From Ramlibacter agri (lineage in GTDB: Bacteria > Pseudomonadota > Gammaproteobacteria > Burkholderiales > Burkholderiaceae_C): a stretch of 64,000 bases of DNA. A model generated the notes under the pieces. That model saw only the letters and a program-made list of their open reading frames with translations, searched no databases and was not told the origin of the DNA. The DNA lies in assembly GCF_012927085.1 (NCBI RefSeq), contig NZ_JABBFX010000002.1:868001-932000 (forward strand), in the 5' to 3' direction. Positions within the stretch are counted from its first letter, which is position 1, and every line of letters begins with the position of its first letter. The position numbers were made by a program, and so were the translations under genes. This document shows positions 62,536 through 64,000 of the stretch, one piece after another.

Positions 62536-63152
62536 TGGTCTCCGTTCACCTGCCGGTACCACAGCGGATGGTGGCGGCGCGCCCAGGCCGGCGTGACCCA
62601 GCCGCGGGTCATGGCCCGCACCGAGCCCTTCACCCAGATCGCGGCATAGACGTGGATGATCACGCCCAGGATCAGCAGGAAGGCGGCAATGGCGTGCAGC
62701 AGCACGGCGATGCGCCGCAGCAGGATGGGAAAGGCGTTCGCGAAGTACGGCTGCCAGAACACGAAGCCGGTCACGAACAGCACCAGCAGGCAAACGGCGA
62801 ACAGCCAGAACACGCCCTTCTGCCCCGCGTTGTACTTGCCGATCGGGGGCATGGCGTCCTCGTCGCCGCGCAGCAGGCGCGGCGAGCGGCGCATCCACTC
62901 GCTGTCGCGCGGCTGCCAGAGGTTGTCGCGCCAGACCTGGAAGAACAGGAAGACGAAACCCAGCACCATCAGCAGGCCGAAGAAGGGATGCAGGATCTTC
63001 GTCCAGGTGCCGCCGCCGAACAACGCGGTGAAGAACCAGAACACCGGATGGAAGATGGCCAGGCCCGTGAGCCCGGCGCACAGGAACAGCAGCGCGACCA
63101 TCCAGTGGTTGATGCGCGTGCCGTCAGAATAGCGGCGGATCAGGCGGGCCAT
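62532..63152 (-). CDS. fdoI: Formate dehydrogenase gamma subunit (cytochrome b556)
   Basis: The 206-residue membrane protein has four helices and the family start RRYSDGTRINHWMVALLFL with a haem-ligating His. A second His lies in the LHAIAAFLLILGVIIHVYAA helix. It takes electrons from the beta subunit to the quinone pool. One base separates it from the beta gene. Confidence 0.94.
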   Translation of the reverse strand: MARLIRRYSDGTRINHWMVALLFLCAGLTGLAIFHPVFWFFTALFGGGTWTKILHPFFGLLMVLGFVFLFFQVWRDNLWQPRDSEWMRRSPRLLRGDEDAMPPIGKYNAGQKGVFWLFAVCLLVLFVTGFVFWQPYFANAFPILLRRIAVLLHAIAAFLLILGVIIHVYAAIWVKGSVRAMTRGWVTPAWARRHHPLWYRQVNGDQ

Positions 63153-63153
63153 G

Positions 63154-64000
63154 TCATTTCACCTCCATGGATTGGTTTTCGCGCTTGCGCCTGTCTTCCC
63201 TGCTCTCGTCCTCTTCGTCTTCCTCCACCTCCAGCGGGCCGACCTTCATGTAGTGGAAGAAGCCGGCCAGCACCGCACCCACCATCGCCACGGCGGCCAG
63301 TGGCTTGGCCAGGCCCTTCCACAGGCCCACCAGCGGGCTGATCGTCGGATGCGCCGGCAGGCCGACGATCTCCGGCTGGTCACCGTGCTGCAGCACGTAC
63401 ATGACGTGCGTCCCCCCAACGCCCTCCGGGTTATAGATAGCGGGTTGGACAAAGCCGCGTTGCTTGAGTTCCGCCACGCGTTCTGCCCCGAACTCCAACA
63501 TGTCCTCCTTGGTGCCGAAGCGGATCGCGCCGGTCGGGCACGCCTTCGCGCAGGCCGGTTCCAGGTTGACGGCGACGCGATCGGAGCACAGCGAACACTT
63601 GTACGCCTTGTTGTCCGTCCTGGATAAGCGGGGAATGTCGAACGGGCAGCCGGTGACGCAGTTGCCGCAGCCGATGCAGTTCTCGCTGATGAAATCGACG
63701 ATGCCGTTGCTGTAGCGCACGATGGCGCCCGGCGACGGGCAGGCCTTCAGGCAGCCGGGGTCGGCGCAGTGCATGCAGCCGTCCTTGCGAATCAACCATT
63801 CGAGCCGCGTGGATTGGTCCGGCTGCTTCATCTCCACTTCGTGGAACTGCATGACCGTCCACGACTTCGGCGTCAGGTCGGGCGGGTTGTCGAGATAACC
63901 CACGTTCACGCCGACCTCGTCGCGCAGGTCGTTCCATTGCATGCACGCCACCTGGCAGGCCTTGCAGCCGATGCAGCTGGACACGTCGATCAGCTTCGCC
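63154..64000 (-). CDS. fdoH: Formate dehydrogenase beta subunit (4Fe-4S), 5' end cut by window
   Basis: The iron-sulfur subunit is cut at base 64000; the visible N-terminus is [12 protein letters not shown]. Four 4Fe-4S motifs are present: [35 protein letters not shown], and CSLCSDRV with CAKAC. One C-terminal membrane helix ([18 protein letters not shown]) and a charged tail follow. It links the Mo/Sec alpha subunit, probably encoded just outside, to the gamma subunit. A GTG at 63984 is not the true start, since the sequence continues upstream in frame. Confidence 0.95.
   Translation of the reverse strand, partial: AKLIDVSSCIGCKACQVACMQWNDLRDEVGVNVGYLDNPPDLTPKSWTVMQFHEVEMKQPDQSTRLEWLIRKDGCMHCADPGCLKACPSPGAIVRYSNGIVDFISENCIGCGNCVTGCPFDIPRLSRTDNKAYKCSLCSDRVAVNLEPACAKACPTGAIRFGTKEDMLEFGAERVAELKQRGFVQPAIYNPEGVGGTHVMYVLQHGDQPEIVGLPAHPTISPLVGLWKGLAKPLAAVAMVGAVLAGFFHYMKVGPLEVEEDEEDESREDRRKRENQSMEVK

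Overview
The window is very GC-rich, densely packed bacterial chromosome. Gene order and family content point to a betaproteobacterium of the order Burkholderiales, most likely Comamonadaceae (Ramlibacter/Variovorax-like). The evidence is a fused AroA-Cmk protein, the gyrA/pheA/tyrA/aroA-cmk/rpsA/ihfB/lapAB/hldA/hldD order, several Bug-type tricarboxylate-family solute receptors, and Sec-dependent formate dehydrogenase genes. The genus is an inference. No stretch of more than about 250 bases lacks a gene, and I see no insertion sequence, prophage or CRISPR array.

Region 1 (1-15130) is conserved core. Gph (cut by the window edge), UbiG and an OmpA-type lipoprotein-like porin are on the minus strand. 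On the plus strand follow gyrA, then pheA, tyrA and the aroA-cmk fusion (aromatic amino acids plus CMP kinase), rpsA, ihfB, lapA, lapB, hldA and hldD (envelope/LPS), and a small ComEA-like protein with a clear terminator.

Region 2 (15136-35767) is catabolic and transport cargo. A minus-strand operon (FAD oxidase, class III aminotransferase, Bug receptor, amidase) is divergent from an XRE-cupin regulator, with a striking double operator between them. A MarR-like regulator and a full-length 5-oxoprolinase are divergent from a dipeptide/glutathione-type ABC importer plus an M14-like peptidase, again across a perfect palindrome. A TRAP transporter follows, its receptor gene separated from the permeases by an antisense hydrolase.

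Region 3 (35775-50274) is one long minus-strand run. It holds genes for a form II (AYRGAGR) CO-dehydrogenase-like molybdenum hydroxylase (coxS, coxL, coxM), its maturation genes (MoxR ATPase, VWA protein, CoxG), a Bug receptor, the four-gene ABC/beta-propeller set known from PQQ-dependent alcohol catabolism, a TonB-dependent receptor and XdhC. A GAF-Fis regulator lies divergent at the head.

Region 4 (51731-64000) supplies molybdenum and selenium. modE is divergent from modABC over a ModE-like box, followed by a family 25 glycosyltransferase and TrmO-like genes. On the minus strand, reading leftward, come formate dehydrogenase beta (cut by the window edge) and gamma, fdhE, selA, selB, tRNA-Sec, an orphan lipoyl (GcvH-like) protein, a DsrE-like protein and a molybdate-binding Mop protein. 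The tight spacing, with 1-4 nt overlaps and tRNA-Sec 4 nt from selB, suggests one transcription unit joining Sec insertion to a lipoyl/DsrE pair. That pairing is the most intriguing candidate for an undescribed function here.

Three families of short palindromic repeats also occur. One copy of each is translated in frame inside a protein (AroA-Cmk, the M14-like peptidase, and the signal-peptide region of the beta-propeller protein).
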